A stretch of DNA of 64,000 nucleotides, from contig NZ_JXDB01000007.1 in NCBI RefSeq assembly GCF_001281265.1, positions 295,564 through 359,563 on the forward strand, given 5' to 3'. The stretch is from Apilactobacillus kunkeei DSM 12361 = ATCC 700308. GTDB lineage: Bacteria; Bacillota; Bacilli; Lactobacillales; Lactobacillaceae. Both the position numbers and the translations under genes were made by a program. The notes beneath the pieces are model-generated. The model was not told where the DNA came from and did not search any database. It saw only the letters and a list, made by a program, of their open reading frames with translations. This document shows, one piece after another, positions 17,493-28,007 of this stretch; position 1 is the first letter of the stretch; every line of letters begins with the position of its first letter.

Positions 17493-18917
17493 TATGGTAA
17501 TTCCACCAGTAACTAGTTCATGAATCGCAATTACGGCTAAAATAACCAATGCAATCGCTAATAATCTTTCTAGTTTGGTAAAAATACGATCTTTTTTATT
17601 ATCGACCTTTTGTAAGTAGCAATAAGCTGGTAACCCTGCCGCGAACAAGATGGTGGTCAATAGAATGTAGTTTAATCCGGCTGCATAAATCAACCAAATG
17701 GAATATGCACTGGCGATAATTCCAAGGATTAAATTACGTCTACGGTCACTAGCACCCTTATCAAGATAAGAATACTTAACTTGGTATAATGCTGAAAATG
17801 CATAAGGAATTAATACCGCTGAACTTGAAATTGATAGGAATAAGTTATAAGCACTTGATGCTAGGAAGAATGAAACCATGAATAATTCAACCAATACGTT
17901 AGTAAAGATTAGTGAATTAACGGGAGTTCCGTTCTTATTTTCCTTAGCAAAGAATTTTGGAAATGATCCAACTTTTGCAGCTTCATAAGGTACTTCCGCA
18001 GCAAACATTGTCCATGATAACCATGCACCCAATACGGCGATGATCAAACCAATGTTTACGATGATGGCTCCCCATTTACCCATGACGTGTTGTAATAAAT
18101 CAGCCATGGCTGGTTGACCCAATTGTGATAATTGAGCTTGGTGCATAACACCAAATGAAAGTAATGTTACCAACATGTAAATCATGGTTACTGCAACGAT
18201 TCCAAGAACGGTTGCTCTACCAATGTCTTTTCGCTTCTTAGCATATCCTGAGAAGATTACCGCTCCTTCGATACCTGAGAATACGAAGACTGTAACTAGC
18301 ATTGTACTCTTAACTTGTCCCAACATATCTGAGAAGTTAAATGGTTTGCCATGCATTAACCAGAAGTCGCTGGTAAATACGTTTAGTTTGAATGCAGTAA
18401 TCATAATCACGATAAACAAGAAGATTGGGATCAACTTGATAATAGTAATAATTGTGTTAATAAATGATGCTGAATGAATTCCCCTTAACACAAGGAAATG
18501 CCCACCCCATAGAATAATGGTAGCAGCAATAAATGATACTAAATTATGACCGTTATCAAAGATTGGGAAGAAATAAGTTAATGAACTCATCAATAGAGTT
18601 GCATAACTAATATTTCCTAACCAAACTGATAACCAGTATCCCCATGCAGAGTTAAACCCGATATAGTGACCAAATCCAGCATCAGCGAAACTGTAAATTC
18701 CAGCTTGTAAATCTGGTCGTTTGTTAGTTAAATTTTGAAATGTGAATGCTAGACAAAGCATCCCAATGGCTGTGATAACCCAACCAACTATCACTGACCC
18801 AACACCAGCTTGTGATGCCATGTCGTGCATAAGGTTGAAGATTCCTCCACCAATGATTGAACCAATAACTAAACCAATTAGTTCCGTTAAATTCAGCTTT
18901 TTAGCGGAATCCTTCAT
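17490..18917 (-). CDS. APC-family basic amino acid/polyamine antiporter (ArcD-like)
   Basis: Twelve-helix membrane transporter of the amino acid-polyamine-organocation family. The 475-residue product opens with LIGLVIGSIIGGGIFNL, the family signature of helix 1 that unwinds around the substrate amino group, and continues with QAGIYSFADAGFGHYIGFN and GIEGAVIFSGYAKKRKDIG. These fit the arginine/ornithine-type antiporter subgroup. No arginine deiminase genes lie nearby, so substrate is open (arginine, ornithine, lysine or other). It has its own promoter and terminator. Confidence 0.82.
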   Translation of the reverse strand: MKDSAKKLNLTELIGLVIGSIIGGGIFNLMHDMASQAGVGSVIVGWVITAIGMLCLAFTFQNLTNKRPDLQAGIYSFADAGFGHYIGFNSAWGYWLSVWLGNISYATLLMSSLTYFFPIFDNGHNLVSFIAATIILWGGHFLVLRGIHSASFINTIITIIKLIPIFLFIVIMITAFKLNVFTSDFWLMHGKPFNFSDMLGQVKSTMLVTVFVFSGIEGAVIFSGYAKKRKDIGRATVLGIVAVTMIYMLVTLLSFGVMHQAQLSQLGQPAMADLLQHVMGKWGAIIVNIGLIIAVLGAWLSWTMFAAEVPYEAAKVGSFPKFFAKENKNGTPVNSLIFTNVLVELFMVSFFLASSAYNLFLSISSSAVLIPYAFSALYQVKYSYLDKGASDRRRNLILGIIASAYSIWLIYAAGLNYILLTTILFAAGLPAYCYLQKVDNKKDRIFTKLERLLAIALVILAVIAIHELVTGGITI

Positions 18918-18957
18918 TCTATCTCTCCTTTTTTTAAACGATTGAAAACAATTTACT

Positions 18958-18987
18958 ATTATAACGCATTTAAACCATGTTTGTCAT
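18958..18987 (-). promoter_or_regulatory. Promoter of the amino acid antiporter
   Basis: Minus strand: ATGACA (18982-18987), 18-base spacer, TATAAT (18958-18963), about 40 bases before the gene. Confidence 0.6.
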
Positions 18988-18990
18988 ATA

Positions 18991-19028
18991 AAAAAAGGAG
19001 CAGTCTTTTACGACTGCTCCTTTTTTTT
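18991..19028 (-). terminator. Aldo/keto reductase terminator
   Basis: Hairpin GGAGCAGTC/GACTGCTCC with T-runs on both strands, right after the reductase stop. Confidence 0.85.
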
Positions 19029-19030
19029 AT

Positions 19031-20017
19031 TTATTTTTTCAAAATTTCGTTGATACGTGTTAATTCATCTTCGGTGAAGTCTAGGTTATCTAAAGCCTTT
19101 AGGTTTGAATCTAAATGCTTAGGATCAGATGCACCTGTCACAACACTGGTTACTACTGGGTCGTGTAGTAACCAGGCTAAACTCATTTGAGCTAGTGTTT
19201 GGTCCCTGTTTTTAGCCAATTCATTTAATTGGTTTAAACGTTTTACAACTTCATCCTTGTTTTCCATCATGAAACTGTTAGTAAAGTGAAGCTTCAAGTC
19301 ATCAGGTAATCCGTTTAGATATTTATCAGTTAGGATTCCTTCAGCTAATGGACCGTATGCTACTAAACCGTCATTATTTTCTTTTAACGCATCAATAGTT
19401 CCGTCTGTTTCAGCAGAACGGTTTAACATGTTGTATGATGCTTGGTTAACAACAAATGGTGTGTGTAATTCCTTGAAGTACTTAATGATTTCACGGGTTT
19501 GTTCACCATTGTAGTTAGAGATACCAACATATAATGCTTTACCAGATCTAACAGTACTGTCCAATGCTTCGGCAGTTTCTTCTAAACTAGTGTTTGGATC
19601 AAAACGGTGACTGTAGTAGATATCTACGTAGTCTAGACCCATTCTTTCTAGTGATCTGTCTAATGCGGCAATCAAAGTCTTTCTAGCCGAGAATGAACCG
19701 TATGGTCCAGGCCACATGTGGTAACCAGCCTTAGTAGTAATCACTAGTTCATCACGGTATGGCTTCAAGTCGTTCTTGTAGACTTGACCAAACATTCTTT
19801 CAGCTGCTCCTGAACCAGGACCGTAGTTATTTGCTAAATCATAACTAAAGATTCCTTTATCAAAAGCGTTTAGCATTACTTCGCGACTGTCCTTAAAGTT
19901 GGCGTCGTCACCGAAGCTATGCCACATTCCAAATGATAATGCGGGTAATTGTAGACCGGAGTTTCCGGCTCTTCTGATTTTCATATTATCGTATCGTTCA
20001 TCTGAAGCTTTATACAT
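19031..20017 (-). CDS. Aldo/keto reductase (YghZ/GpR-like)
   Basis: NADPH-dependent oxidoreductase with a TIM barrel, closest by eye to the YghZ group that reduces L-glyceraldehyde 3-phosphate and methylglyoxal. The 328-residue product begins MYKASDERYDNMKIRRAG; Asp and Tyr of the catalytic set lie in SYDLANNYGPG and the His in YYSHRFDP. A longer frame extends 43 codons upstream, but AGGTG precedes the ATG at 20017 and family proteins start there. It lies about 110 bases downstream of prs, behind a terminator. Confidence 0.9.
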   Translation of the reverse strand: MYKASDERYDNMKIRRAGNSGLQLPALSFGMWHSFGDDANFKDSREVMLNAFDKGIFSYDLANNYGPGSGAAERMFGQVYKNDLKPYRDELVITTKAGYHMWPGPYGSFSARKTLIAALDRSLERMGLDYVDIYYSHRFDPNTSLEETAEALDSTVRSGKALYVGISNYNGEQTREIIKYFKELHTPFVVNQASYNMLNRSAETDGTIDALKENNDGLVAYGPLAEGILTDKYLNGLPDDLKLHFTNSFMMENKDEVVKRLNQLNELAKNRDQTLAQMSLAWLLHDPVVTSVVTGASDPKHLDSNLKALDNLDFTEDELTRINEILKK

Positions 20018-20092
20018 TTTAAACACCTCAATTTTCATAATACTACATCTATATTTTAAGTTTAATTGGCCTTCAAAGCAAGAAAACAAGTA

Positions 20093-20125
20093 AACAAAAA
20101 AGACCACCCAATCATGGGTGAACTT
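20093..20125 (-). terminator. prs terminator
   Basis: Hairpin CACCCA/TGGGTG with a T-run on the minus strand, immediately after the prs stop at 20127. Confidence 0.75.
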
Positions 20126-20126
20126 C

Positions 20127-21083
20127 CTATCTAAATAATTTACCAACAGATTTGTTATTATGGATACGCAAGATTGCCTTACCCATTAAATCTGCTACAG
20201 ATACGATGTCTAATTTATCAATTTTCTTTTCGTCACTAATGTAAACTGAATCGGATACAATCACCTTTTTGATTGGTGATTCTTCGATGCGTTTAATTGC
20301 ATCCCCAGCAAAAACACCGTGTGTAGTAACAAGGTATATTGCTGAAGCACCGTTCTTGGCTAAAACATTTGCAGCTTTAACAGCACGAGAAGCAGTGTCA
20401 ATCATGTCATCAGCTACAATGGCCACCTTGTCCTTAACATCTCCAATAATGAATGTTGGAATGTGCGCATCGTTTTCGGGATCTCTGTTATCAATAATTG
20501 CAATTGGTGCATCAATTAATCCTGCAAAACCTCTGGCTCTTCCCACTCCACCATGATCAGGTGAAACGACAACTGCATTATCTAAATCGTAGTTTTCTAA
20601 CATGTGATTAGCCATTAGCTTATCAGCTTTTAGATTATCAACTGGTTTGTTGAAGAAACCTTGGATTTGAGCGGCATGTAAATCAAGGGTTAACACACGG
20701 TCAATTCCTGCTCTTTCCAATACACGCGCGATTAGTTTAGCAATGATTGCCTTTCTTTCACGCTTCTTAGCAGAGTGTCTAGCATAACCATAATATGGAA
20801 TAATCACATTAATAGATTTTGCACTAGTTCTTCTAACAGCATCAATCATAATGAATAATTCCATGATATTCGCGTTAATTGGTTCACTTAGTGATTGAAT
20901 GATGTATACGGCATCCCCACGAATACTTTCATCAATTTTAATTTGAATTTCGCCATCACTAAAACGATTAATTGTTGCTTCACCAAGCTTAAGTCCACAA
21001 GTTTGGGCAATCTTTTCTGCTAACGGTCTGTTAGAACTTAAGGAAAAGATTTTCATATTTTTATTATCCATTGACTCCACCAT
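20127..21083 (-). CDS. prs: Ribose-phosphate pyrophosphokinase
   Basis: Makes PRPP from ribose 5-phosphate and ATP, feeding purine, pyrimidine, NAD and His synthesis. The 318-residue product has IPYYGYARHSAKKRERKAI, the PRPP-binding VVADDMIDTASRA and SPDHGGVGRARG, all diagnostic. Two ATG codons are close; the first (21083) has GAGGAG at seven bases. The gene stands alone between recD2 and its terminator. As in most class I enzymes, allosteric inhibition by ADP is expected from the family. Confidence 0.95.
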   Translation of the reverse strand: MVESMDNKNMKIFSLSSNRPLAEKIAQTCGLKLGEATINRFSDGEIQIKIDESIRGDAVYIIQSLSEPINANIMELFIMIDAVRRTSAKSINVIIPYYGYARHSAKKRERKAIIAKLIARVLERAGIDRVLTLDLHAAQIQGFFNKPVDNLKADKLMANHMLENYDLDNAVVVSPDHGGVGRARGFAGLIDAPIAIIDNRDPENDAHIPTFIIGDVKDKVAIVADDMIDTASRAVKAANVLAKNGASAIYLVTTHGVFAGDAIKRIEESPIKKVIVSDSVYISDEKKIDKLDIVSVADLMGKAILRIHNNKSVGKLFR

Positions 21084-21151
21084 GAAAGTGCTCCTCTCGA
21101 GTTCTTTTAATGCTTAAATTTTACCACAAAAAAAACAAATTGATATAACAA

Positions 21152-23722
21152 TTATGGTTTGATTCCACGCATCCCAATCATCGGATCAACCTGATTCAAT
21201 AAAATCATGTCCTTAGTTAAGCGATATGATTTTGGCTTGTCATCAAATGTTGCTTCATCAAAAGGTGATTGATCATCCTCATCAGTTGCCACATTATTTT
21301 GCTTAGTATCTGAAACAGAATCAGCTTTAAGTTTTTCCACCGGTTTATTATCAACAGGTGCTTGTGCCTTCTTTTCTTCAGCAACTTCTTTAACCATACT
21401 ACTTTGGTCGTTGACAGACGTTGTAACTGGTTTGACTTCACCATCCAACAATGATTGGATGCGTTGCATCAAACTAGTATTTCTGTTGTCAGATTCACTT
21501 TGTGCACATGATAGGAATGAATTGTAATCACCAATCATAATCAAAGTATCACTGGCACGAGTAATCGCTGTATACAACAAGTTCTTTTTCAACATCTTGG
21601 TAAATTGCGGAACAATTGGCAAGATGACCATCTTAAATTCGCTACCTTGAGCCTTATGGATGGTTGTACAGTAAGCCAATGTGATTTGAATCCAATCTTT
21701 ACGTTGGTATGTTACCTCGCTTTGGTCAAAGGCAACGGTAATCTTATCTAAACTTTGTTTGCTACCCTTTTCGATATCGATAATTTGTCCGATATCCCCA
21801 TTAAAGACGTTATCTTCGGGACTATTTACCAGTTGTAAAATCTTGTCGCCAAGACGGTAATGAATGCCACGATATTCGACTTGGTTATCAGTATTGTTAG
21901 GATTCATGATTTGTTGAATAACTTCGTTTAAATGGTTAACCCCAGCATTACCTCGATACATTGGTGATAGGACTTGAATGTCGGTTGCACTAAAACCCTT
22001 TTGTTTAGCCCGTTTGACAATTTGTTCAATTACAGAACTCATTTGGTTAGCATTACATGGAATAAAACTACGGTCTGATTGCTTATCATTAAAATCATCA
22101 GGCAGTTTTCCCTGTTGAATACTGTGAGCTAACGGAATAATTGTTGAGTTACTATCTTGACGATAAATAGTGGTCAATTGCATGCTATCAATTCGCTTCG
22201 AATTCAATAAATCAGTGAAGACCTGTCCTGGTCCAACTGATGGTAATTGATCCTTATCACCAACAAATACAACTTTCATTTGGTTTGGAATGGCACGTAC
22301 TAAAGCTCTAAATAAGAAAGTATCAACCATCGACATTTCATCAACAATTAACAAGCCACCCTCGATGTCTTGAGTACCTTCATCACTATCTTCATAACCG
22401 TTTAATCCAAGCAAACGGTGAATGGTACTGGCAGGAATTCCTGTGGTTTCCTGCATCCTCTTGGCAGCACGACCGGTTGGAGCTGCTAAAAGAATTGGAA
22501 ATTCACGTTCCTTGTACTTATTAATATCCAAAGATAGGTCGTTTAAATACGCGTACAAGTATATGATTCCCTTTATGATGGTGGTCTTCCCTGTTCCTGG
22601 GCCACCGGTTAATAGGAACATTTGTGACTTGATAGCCTGTTTTAAAGCATTAGTTTGTGATTCATCATAGCTAATATTTAATTTCTTTTCGATTAAACGA
22701 ATCTTCTTATCAATTGTCTCATCATCAAATTTTTTAACGACCGGATTCTTGATAATTCGACTGATGTGTTCGGCAATGCGCCATTCATCATCATATAATT
22801 CTTTTAGGTAAACACGGTCTTCTTCACCAACAATCTTTTGATTCTTGGCTAACTCTAAAAATTGATCAGATAAATCTTCACCACTAACTGGTTCAGCATT
22901 ACCGTTATTCAATAATCTTAGCGTTTCTTCGAGGATTGGACCGGTTTGAGTATAAGTATCCCCATTACGTAAAGAAAGCGTCTTAAGGGCAGAAATTAGC
23001 CCCGCACGAATTCTTCCAGGATTGTTGGCAGACATCCCCATTTGTTTGGCAATATCATCGGCCTTTTTAAAACCAACTCCGTCAATATCTTCAACCAGCT
23101 TGTATGGATTTTCTTGGATTACCTTTAGGGTGTCACCCTTGTACTTATTATAGATTGCAGAAGATAGACTACTTCCGAACCCATAACTGTTTAATCCAAT
23201 AATCACCTGTTCCATCCCATTGTTCTTGTTCAATGTTTCTAAAACAGTTGATTTTTGTTTATCGGATAATCCGGCTCGATCCAATAATGAGTTATTTTCC
23301 AACACGTCTGAAATTAAATTGGTGCCCAAAGCATCCACCATTCGTTTAGCGGTTTGCTTACCAACTCCCGGAAAATTGTCACCGGATAAGTATTCGACTA
23401 GTCCCTCTTTAGACGTTGGGACCGTACTTTGATAGTTATCTGATTTGAATTGCTTTCCATACTTGGGATGGTCGACTAATTCACCATAAAATTGATATTC
23501 GCTTTCTTCAGCGATATCCGCAAAATTACCAGTAATTACAATTTCATCTTCATGCCAATCTGAAATGTTTGTTTCAGAAATTTTTACCAATAGCACCTTA
23601 AAGAAGCTATCGGGACTTTCAAAGAAAGTAGCCGCAACTTTACCTTTTATAAATAGCTCTTGATTGTCTTCAATATGTTCGTCATTGTCGTCTACTGAGA
23701 ACAAATTCATTGATTCTGCCAC
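21152..23722 (-). CDS. recD2: RecD2-type ATP-dependent DNA helicase
   Basis: SF1B 5'-3' helicase acting in DNA repair and replication-fork maintenance outside RecBCD. The 856-residue product has an OB-like N-terminal domain, two helix-hairpin-helix motifs (LSGDNFPGVGKQTAKRMVDA, VEDIDGVGFKKADDIA), the Walker A GGPGTGKTT, DEMSMVD as Walker B, and a C-terminal TIHKAQGSEF motif. A variable linker of about 60 residues near residues 770-830 is rich in Lys, Asp and Val. The start is GTG with AAGGAGAG upstream. It is cotranscribed with the TPR and phosphatase genes. Confidence 0.93.
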   Translation of the reverse strand: MAESMNLFSVDDNDEHIEDNQELFIKGKVAATFFESPDSFFKVLLVKISETNISDWHEDEIVITGNFADIAEESEYQFYGELVDHPKYGKQFKSDNYQSTVPTSKEGLVEYLSGDNFPGVGKQTAKRMVDALGTNLISDVLENNSLLDRAGLSDKQKSTVLETLNKNNGMEQVIIGLNSYGFGSSLSSAIYNKYKGDTLKVIQENPYKLVEDIDGVGFKKADDIAKQMGMSANNPGRIRAGLISALKTLSLRNGDTYTQTGPILEETLRLLNNGNAEPVSGEDLSDQFLELAKNQKIVGEEDRVYLKELYDDEWRIAEHISRIIKNPVVKKFDDETIDKKIRLIEKKLNISYDESQTNALKQAIKSQMFLLTGGPGTGKTTIIKGIIYLYAYLNDLSLDINKYKEREFPILLAAPTGRAAKRMQETTGIPASTIHRLLGLNGYEDSDEGTQDIEGGLLIVDEMSMVDTFLFRALVRAIPNQMKVVFVGDKDQLPSVGPGQVFTDLLNSKRIDSMQLTTIYRQDSNSTIIPLAHSIQQGKLPDDFNDKQSDRSFIPCNANQMSSVIEQIVKRAKQKGFSATDIQVLSPMYRGNAGVNHLNEVIQQIMNPNNTDNQVEYRGIHYRLGDKILQLVNSPEDNVFNGDIGQIIDIEKGSKQSLDKITVAFDQSEVTYQRKDWIQITLAYCTTIHKAQGSEFKMVILPIVPQFTKMLKKNLLYTAITRASDTLIMIGDYNSFLSCAQSESDNRNTSLMQRIQSLLDGEVKPVTTSVNDQSSMVKEVAEEKKAQAPVDNKPVEKLKADSVSDTKQNNVATDEDDQSPFDEATFDDKPKSYRLTKDMILLNQVDPMIGMRGIKP

Positions 23723-23735
23723 GGCTTATCTCTCC

Positions 23736-24449
23736 TTATTTTTTGCCATTTTTTACTTGAATAAACTTTTCGATATCTGCTAAACGCTTTTGACCCTTTT
23801 CAAAGTACTTAGGATCTTCTCGTTTAGCGATTTCAAAGTATTGGTTAAAATCTTCTTCCAACACCATTGCGACGATTCCACGATCAAAGTTAGCCTTACC
23901 ATCCTTTGGTTTAGCATGTAGGACCTTGTCATAGAATTCTGCTGCTTCACTGAAGTTTCCTAAAGCTAATAAACTACTTGCTAGGAGGTAGTTTATTTCT
24001 GGGTCTTGTCTTCTAAAACCTTGTGCAGTTAGCGCAAATACGACCGCTTTTTTGTAATCTTCTTTGGCCATGTAGCTTTGTGCCAACATGATGTAGGCAT
24101 CGGTCTTCATGTCACCGTCAGATAGGTTATTAAATTGTTCGATTGCCTTATCGTATTCTCCTGCTGCATAGTAGACATTCCCTAATCCGTATACCAATGT
24201 TTCTTTGGCTTTCTTACTTCTGTCAGCGAATAAACCTAAGGCTTTCATCATTAGTTCTTCGGCTTGGGTGTAGTTATGTAATTGAACTAAAAAACTTCCT
24301 AAGTCGTAGTAGGTACGGTAATCATCTGGATGATTATCAATATCTTCAACTAATTTATGAAGAGTTTCATCGGCCTTTTTTTGTTGTTCTTCGCGTTTCT
24401 TTTCAACAGCTTGTTGTTTTTCTTTAATTTCTTGAGACTTTTGATCCAT
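23736..24449 (-). CDS. Tetratricopeptide-repeat protein
   Basis: Cytoplasmic TPR protein of about 237 residues. After a Lys/Glu-rich coiled-coil start (EIKEKQQAVEKKREEQQKKA), helical repeats run from about residue 35 (RTYYDLGSFLVQLHNYTQAEE; ETLVYGLGNVYYAAGEYDKA; AYIMLAQSYMAKEDYKKA; INYLLASSLLALGNFSEA). TPRs bind other proteins; no enzymatic motif is present. A gene of this type upstream of recD2 is conserved in lactobacilli. The ATG at 24449 follows TAGGTGAT; the upstream GTG overlaps that site. Confidence 0.85.
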   Translation of the reverse strand: MDQKSQEIKEKQQAVEKKREEQQKKADETLHKLVEDIDNHPDDYRTYYDLGSFLVQLHNYTQAEELMMKALGLFADRSKKAKETLVYGLGNVYYAAGEYDKAIEQFNNLSDGDMKTDAYIMLAQSYMAKEDYKKAVVFALTAQGFRRQDPEINYLLASSLLALGNFSEAAEFYDKVLHAKPKDGKANFDRGIVAMVLEEDFNQYFEIAKREDPKYFEKGQKRLADIEKFIQVKNGKK

Positions 24450-24465
24450 TTTAATCACCTACATA

Positions 24466-25122
24466 TTAAATTACGTCAGTTTTATCAGTTTTCTTTGTAA
24501 GATATTCAGTATTATTCCAACTTACTAGTGCAAAAGACTTTCCGCCATCGGTTGTTTCTAGAATGGTTGTACTAGTGTTAGCTAGTCCACCACGTTTTCT
24601 TAGATCCTTAATCTCAACACCCAAAAGTGAATTGATTAGTGCGTTTAGGGCAGCACCATGGCTGAAAATAATAACGTTATCTTCATTATCGTTTTTATTT
24701 ACAACACGTTTAATAGCATACTGCATTCTGCTAATTACGTCATTAAAACTCTCTCCGCCAATTTCGTCAGCATCGTATTTTTCTGGATGATTTCTGAAAT
24801 TGTCAAAACTTTGCGGAAATTGTTTTTTAACATCGTCAAACTTTTTTCCTTCCATCTTACCTAAATGAAACTCTTCGAATCGGTTCCATAGGCTCAATTG
24901 AGGTTTGCGATGGAAATGTTGGATAACACGGTAAGCGGTAATGCGTGCACGCTTAATTGGACTGGAATAAGCATGACTAAACTTAATATCTTTTAGGTAC
25001 TCACCTAATTGATCCATTTGTTTATAGCTTTCCGGCAACAATTCGGAATCTCCTCCGGCACCTTGATATCTGCTTTCTAGATTCCATTCAGTTTTTCCAT
25101 GTCTTACAAAGTAAAGTTTCAC
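24466..25122 (-). CDS. Histidine phosphatase superfamily protein (phosphoglycerate mutase-like)
   Basis: Phosphatase of the cofactor-dependent phosphoglycerate mutase fold. The 218-residue product has the RHG motif RHGKTEWN at 8-15 with the phosphorylated histidine, and the second catalytic His in FSHGAALNAL. It is shorter than glycolytic GpmA and lacks its long insert, so it is more likely a broad-specificity phosphatase (PhoE/GpmB type). The start is GTG behind GAGGGA. It is first in a unit with the TPR gene and recD2. Confidence 0.85.
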   Translation of the reverse strand: MKLYFVRHGKTEWNLESRYQGAGGDSELLPESYKQMDQLGEYLKDIKFSHAYSSPIKRARITAYRVIQHFHRKPQLSLWNRFEEFHLGKMEGKKFDDVKKQFPQSFDNFRNHPEKYDADEIGGESFNDVISRMQYAIKRVVNKNDNEDNVIIFSHGAALNALINSLLGVEIKDLRKRGGLANTSTTILETTDGGKSFALVSWNNTEYLTKKTDKTDVI

Positions 25123-25191
25123 TTTTATCCCTCGTTCATTTTGATTTATATATATTATCTCAATTTATGCGGATAAATTCAAAGTTTATAT

Positions 25192-25224
25192 AAAAAAAGA
25201 TGCTTAATAAATAAGCATCTTTTG
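25192..25224 (-). terminator. mnmA terminator
   Basis: Hairpin AGATGCTTA/TAAGCATCT with a T-run on the minus strand after mnmA. Confidence 0.85.
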
Positions 25225-25227
25225 GTT

Positions 25228-26355
<1,128 letters not shown>

Positions 26356-26425
26356 TTAAAATCACCATCATTCCTTTTAGATTCTTAGAATCTACGATTT
26401 GAAGGTCGTATATTCCATAAAAAAT

Positions 26426-26455
26426 ATAATAACCCATTTAAGGAACCAATTGCAA
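26426..26455 (-). promoter_or_regulatory. mnmA promoter
   Basis: Minus strand: TTGCAA (26450-26455), 18-base spacer, TATTAT (26426-26431). A small inverted repeat GATTCTAAGAATC lies in the leader. Confidence 0.55.
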
Positions 26456-26464
26456 TGAAGATGC

Positions 26465-26493
26465 AAAAAAGAGGGCTATAAAGCCCTCTTTTT
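26465..26493 (-). terminator. DUF1831 operon terminator
   Basis: Hairpin GAGGGCT/AGCCCTC with a T-run on the minus strand, directly after the DUF1831 gene. Confidence 0.85.
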
Positions 26494-26495
26494 AA

Positions 26496-26834
26496 TTATT
26501 TTCTCACGAAAACTTTTCTTTCCACAAAGTTATCCATCAAGAAATTGAATTGTTCAACTAATGCATCAGCATTTTTGTTGGTAAAAATATTAACCTTATT
26601 TAAACCATTTGCAGTAATGGTGCTCATCTTGAATGTTTTTAAATCACTCTTAAAAATAATCTTTAACTTGATACCATTGTATGGATCTTCAGGATCTAAT
26701 GTTCTTTCAAATTGAAAGTTACCAGCATTAGTCTTTACAAAACCCATGTCAGATAGTGTGAATTTTTTGATTTCAGGACTAACTGCGTATGTTTTAGAAT
26801 CACCTTGTAATTGATTTGCTGTTTCAAAAGCCAT
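26496..26834 (-). CDS. DUF1831 family protein
   Basis: 112-residue protein of the DUF1831 family, found in Lactobacillales directly downstream of a cysteine desulfurase. It begins MAFETANQLQGDSKTYAVSPEIKKF and contains the conserved LDPEDPYNGIKLKI. Function is unknown; the constant pairing suggests a part in sulfur transfer to tRNA or clusters, which is inference. It starts one base after the desulfurase stop. Confidence 0.85.
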   Translation of the reverse strand: MAFETANQLQGDSKTYAVSPEIKKFTLSDMGFVKTNAGNFQFERTLDPEDPYNGIKLKIIFKSDLKTFKMSTITANGLNKVNIFTNKNADALVEQFNFLMDNFVERKVFVRK

Positions 26835-26835
26835 A

Positions 26836-27990
26836 TTAGTTAACCTTCTTTATTCTCTTAATTACCTTTACTAATGCAGTGGTAAAGGCATCGATTTCTG
26901 AATCTGTTGTGAATTTACCGAAACTAATTCGAATTGATTGAGATGAACGGTTGGTATCATTACCAAACATTGCCATCAAAACGTGTGATGGTTCAATGTT
27001 TCCAGCGGTACATGCTGAACCAGCTGAAATCGCAATTCCTTCCAAGTCCAAATTAGCCAAAATAATGTCTGAAGCAATGCCCTTAATCCAAATGTTAAAT
27101 ACATGTTGGACCGGGTTGTCTTCGACAGTTCCGTTAACAACGAAATCAATATCATTATCATTTAAAGCATCAATGATTTGATGTTTGAATCCATAATAAC
27201 GATCGTGTAGTTCGTGCTTTAATTCAGGTGTAATTTGAGAAACCGCGGTCGCGAATCCCGAGATTGCAGGAATGTTTTCTGTTCCAGCACGACGCTTCTT
27301 TTCTTGGTCTCCACCTTTTACAAAACTTGGAAAATCTACCCCAGTTCGTCTGTATAGGAAACCAGTCATCTTAGGACCATTAATCTTATGAGCAGATGTT
27401 GATAGTAAATCAATGTGATCCTCATTTACATCGATATCTAACAATCCATAAGCTTGGACGGCATCAGTATGGAACCATGCCTGATGGTCCTTTAAGATTT
27501 CACCAATTTCGTGAATTGGCATGTGAGAACCGACCTCATTGTTAGCAGTCATGATGGTTACCAAGATGGTATCATCGTCTAATGCATCCTTGAAGTCGTC
27601 TAAACTAATTACCCCAGTTTCATCAACTGGTAGGTAAGTTACTTTAAAGCCTTGTTCTTCAAGATAGGCAAGTGGTTTTAACACTGCTTCGTGTTCAATT
27701 GCAGTTGTAATAATATGGTTTCCTAAATTCTTTCTCGCTTCGACAGTTTGAAGAATCGCGGTATTATCACTTTCAGTACCACCACTTGTAAAAATAATTT
27801 CGTCTGGCTTCGCATTAATACTGTTGGCGATAATGTCTCTACTATCTTCCAATACAGTATGAGCCTTTCTACCGATGCTGTACAAGGTAGAAGCGTTACC
27901 GTAAACGTTTTGCATCTTATCGTACATGTCATTCAAAACGTTTTTATCCATTGGAGTGGTAGCGGCATTATCTAAGTAGATTTCAGTCAA
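26836..27990 (-). CDS. Cysteine desulfurase (NifS/IscS family)
   Basis: Pyridoxal-phosphate enzyme that takes sulfur from cysteine as an enzyme persulfide. The 384-residue product has the PLP lysine at K202 in TSAHKINGPK and the active cysteine at C327 in SAGSACTAGN, with HTDAVQA before it. Placed beside DUF1831 and mnmA, it probably supplies the thiouridylase. The start is TTG. A PLP protein of this type paired with DUF1831 is usual in lactobacilli that lack a full isc operon. Confidence 0.93.
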   Translation of the reverse strand: MTEIYLDNAATTPMDKNVLNDMYDKMQNVYGNASTLYSIGRKAHTVLEDSRDIIANSINAKPDEIIFTSGGTESDNTAILQTVEARKNLGNHIITTAIEHEAVLKPLAYLEEQGFKVTYLPVDETGVISLDDFKDALDDDTILVTIMTANNEVGSHMPIHEIGEILKDHQAWFHTDAVQAYGLLDIDVNEDHIDLLSTSAHKINGPKMTGFLYRRTGVDFPSFVKGGDQEKKRRAGTENIPAISGFATAVSQITPELKHELHDRYYGFKHQIIDALNDNDIDFVVNGTVEDNPVQHVFNIWIKGIASDIILANLDLEGIAISAGSACTAGNIEPSHVLMAMFGNDTNRSSQSIRISFGKFTTDSEIDAFTTALVKVIKRIKKVN

Positions 27991-28007
27991 GTATACCTAA
28001 ACCCCTT

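Noticed and set aside
26375..26400. Inverted repeat GATTCTAAGAATC before mnmA as a terminator or riboswitch
   Set aside because: Short stem without a T-run and no known riboswitch core; noted only as part of the mnmA leader.
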